From: Gambelia wislizenii | Taxonomy: Eukaryota; Chordata; Lepidosauria; Squamata; Crotaphytidae | Reading direction: 5' to 3' | Assembly (NCBI GenBank): GCA_030847615.1 | Contig: JAUMIR010000003.1 | Location: 290,650,265-290,714,264 of the forward strand | Length of the DNA stretch: 64,000 nt | Shown: positions 63,987 through 64,000 of the stretch, piece after piece | Layout of the letters: every line of letters starts with the position of its first letter | Numbering within the stretch: position 1 is the stretch's first letter | Translations under genes and position numbers: made by a program | Notes under the pieces: generated by a model | Database searches by the model: none | What the model was told of the DNA's origin: nothing | Seen by the model: the letters and a program-made list of their open reading frames with translations, nothing else

Positions 63987-64000
63987 ACTACGTGTAGTCT

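Overview
This window is nuclear DNA of a vertebrate, most likely a squamate reptile (lizard or snake). I infer this from the repeat mixture: CR1, L2-like, RTE/BovB and Vingi/I-group-like LINEs, tRNA-headed SINEs ending in a BovB-like CAA-rich tail, a DIRS retrotransposon with a tyrosine recombinase, an Ngaro/DIRS-like relative, Penelope-like elements, and many palindromic Harbinger-like and Tigger-like MITEs. I see no host protein-coding exon, no tRNA or rRNA gene and no CRISPR array. The long open frames all belong to mobile elements. The window is best read as an intergenic or intronic stretch layered with transposons.

Layout. 0-9 kb: a 5'-truncated CR1 with an open reverse transcriptase frame (minus strand), a Tigger-like MITE, a solo terminal region of an Ngaro-like element, and a decayed Penelope-like element split by a 630-bp solo LTR with a 5-bp target duplication. 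9-11.2 kb: an L2-like 3' end and an RTE-like LINE (minus strand) that was itself hit by a palindromic MITE. 14-20 kb: SINEs and a 1.6-kb fold-back element whose arms of about 480 bp enclose an unrecognised open frame. 22.7-23.1 kb: inverted Penelope-like termini, one arm with a well-formed hammerhead ribozyme. 24.5-26.5 kb: the 3' half of an Ngaro-like element (RNase H, tyrosine recombinase, terminal region). 27-32 kb: Harbinger-like MITEs and an L2-like fragment. 32.3-38.8 kb: a structurally complete DIRS element of about 6.4 kb with inverted termini, gag, RT-RNase H, tyrosine recombinase and an internal complementary region that copies the joined ends. 39-57 kb: more MITEs, a 426-bp solo LTR, two solo Ngaro-like termini, CR1 and BovB fragments, and two copies of an element carrying a CA-rich minisatellite. 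57.8-63.7 kb: a CR1 into which a nearly intact 3.35-kb LINE of another clade has inserted, followed by a tRNA SINE.

The elements interact mainly by nesting and by trans-mobilisation. BovB-type machinery plausibly moved the SINEs that share its tail. Most copies are dead through stops, frameshifts and 5' truncation. The CR1 frame at 431-1816 and the LINE frame at 58777-61155 are still long and open. The points I would check first are the fold-back element at 18.5-20.1 kb, the DIRS circle-junction architecture, the hammerhead ribozyme, the hairpin with hexamer loop shared by four Ngaro-like termini, and a 50-bp module whose hairpin persists in three dispersed copies.
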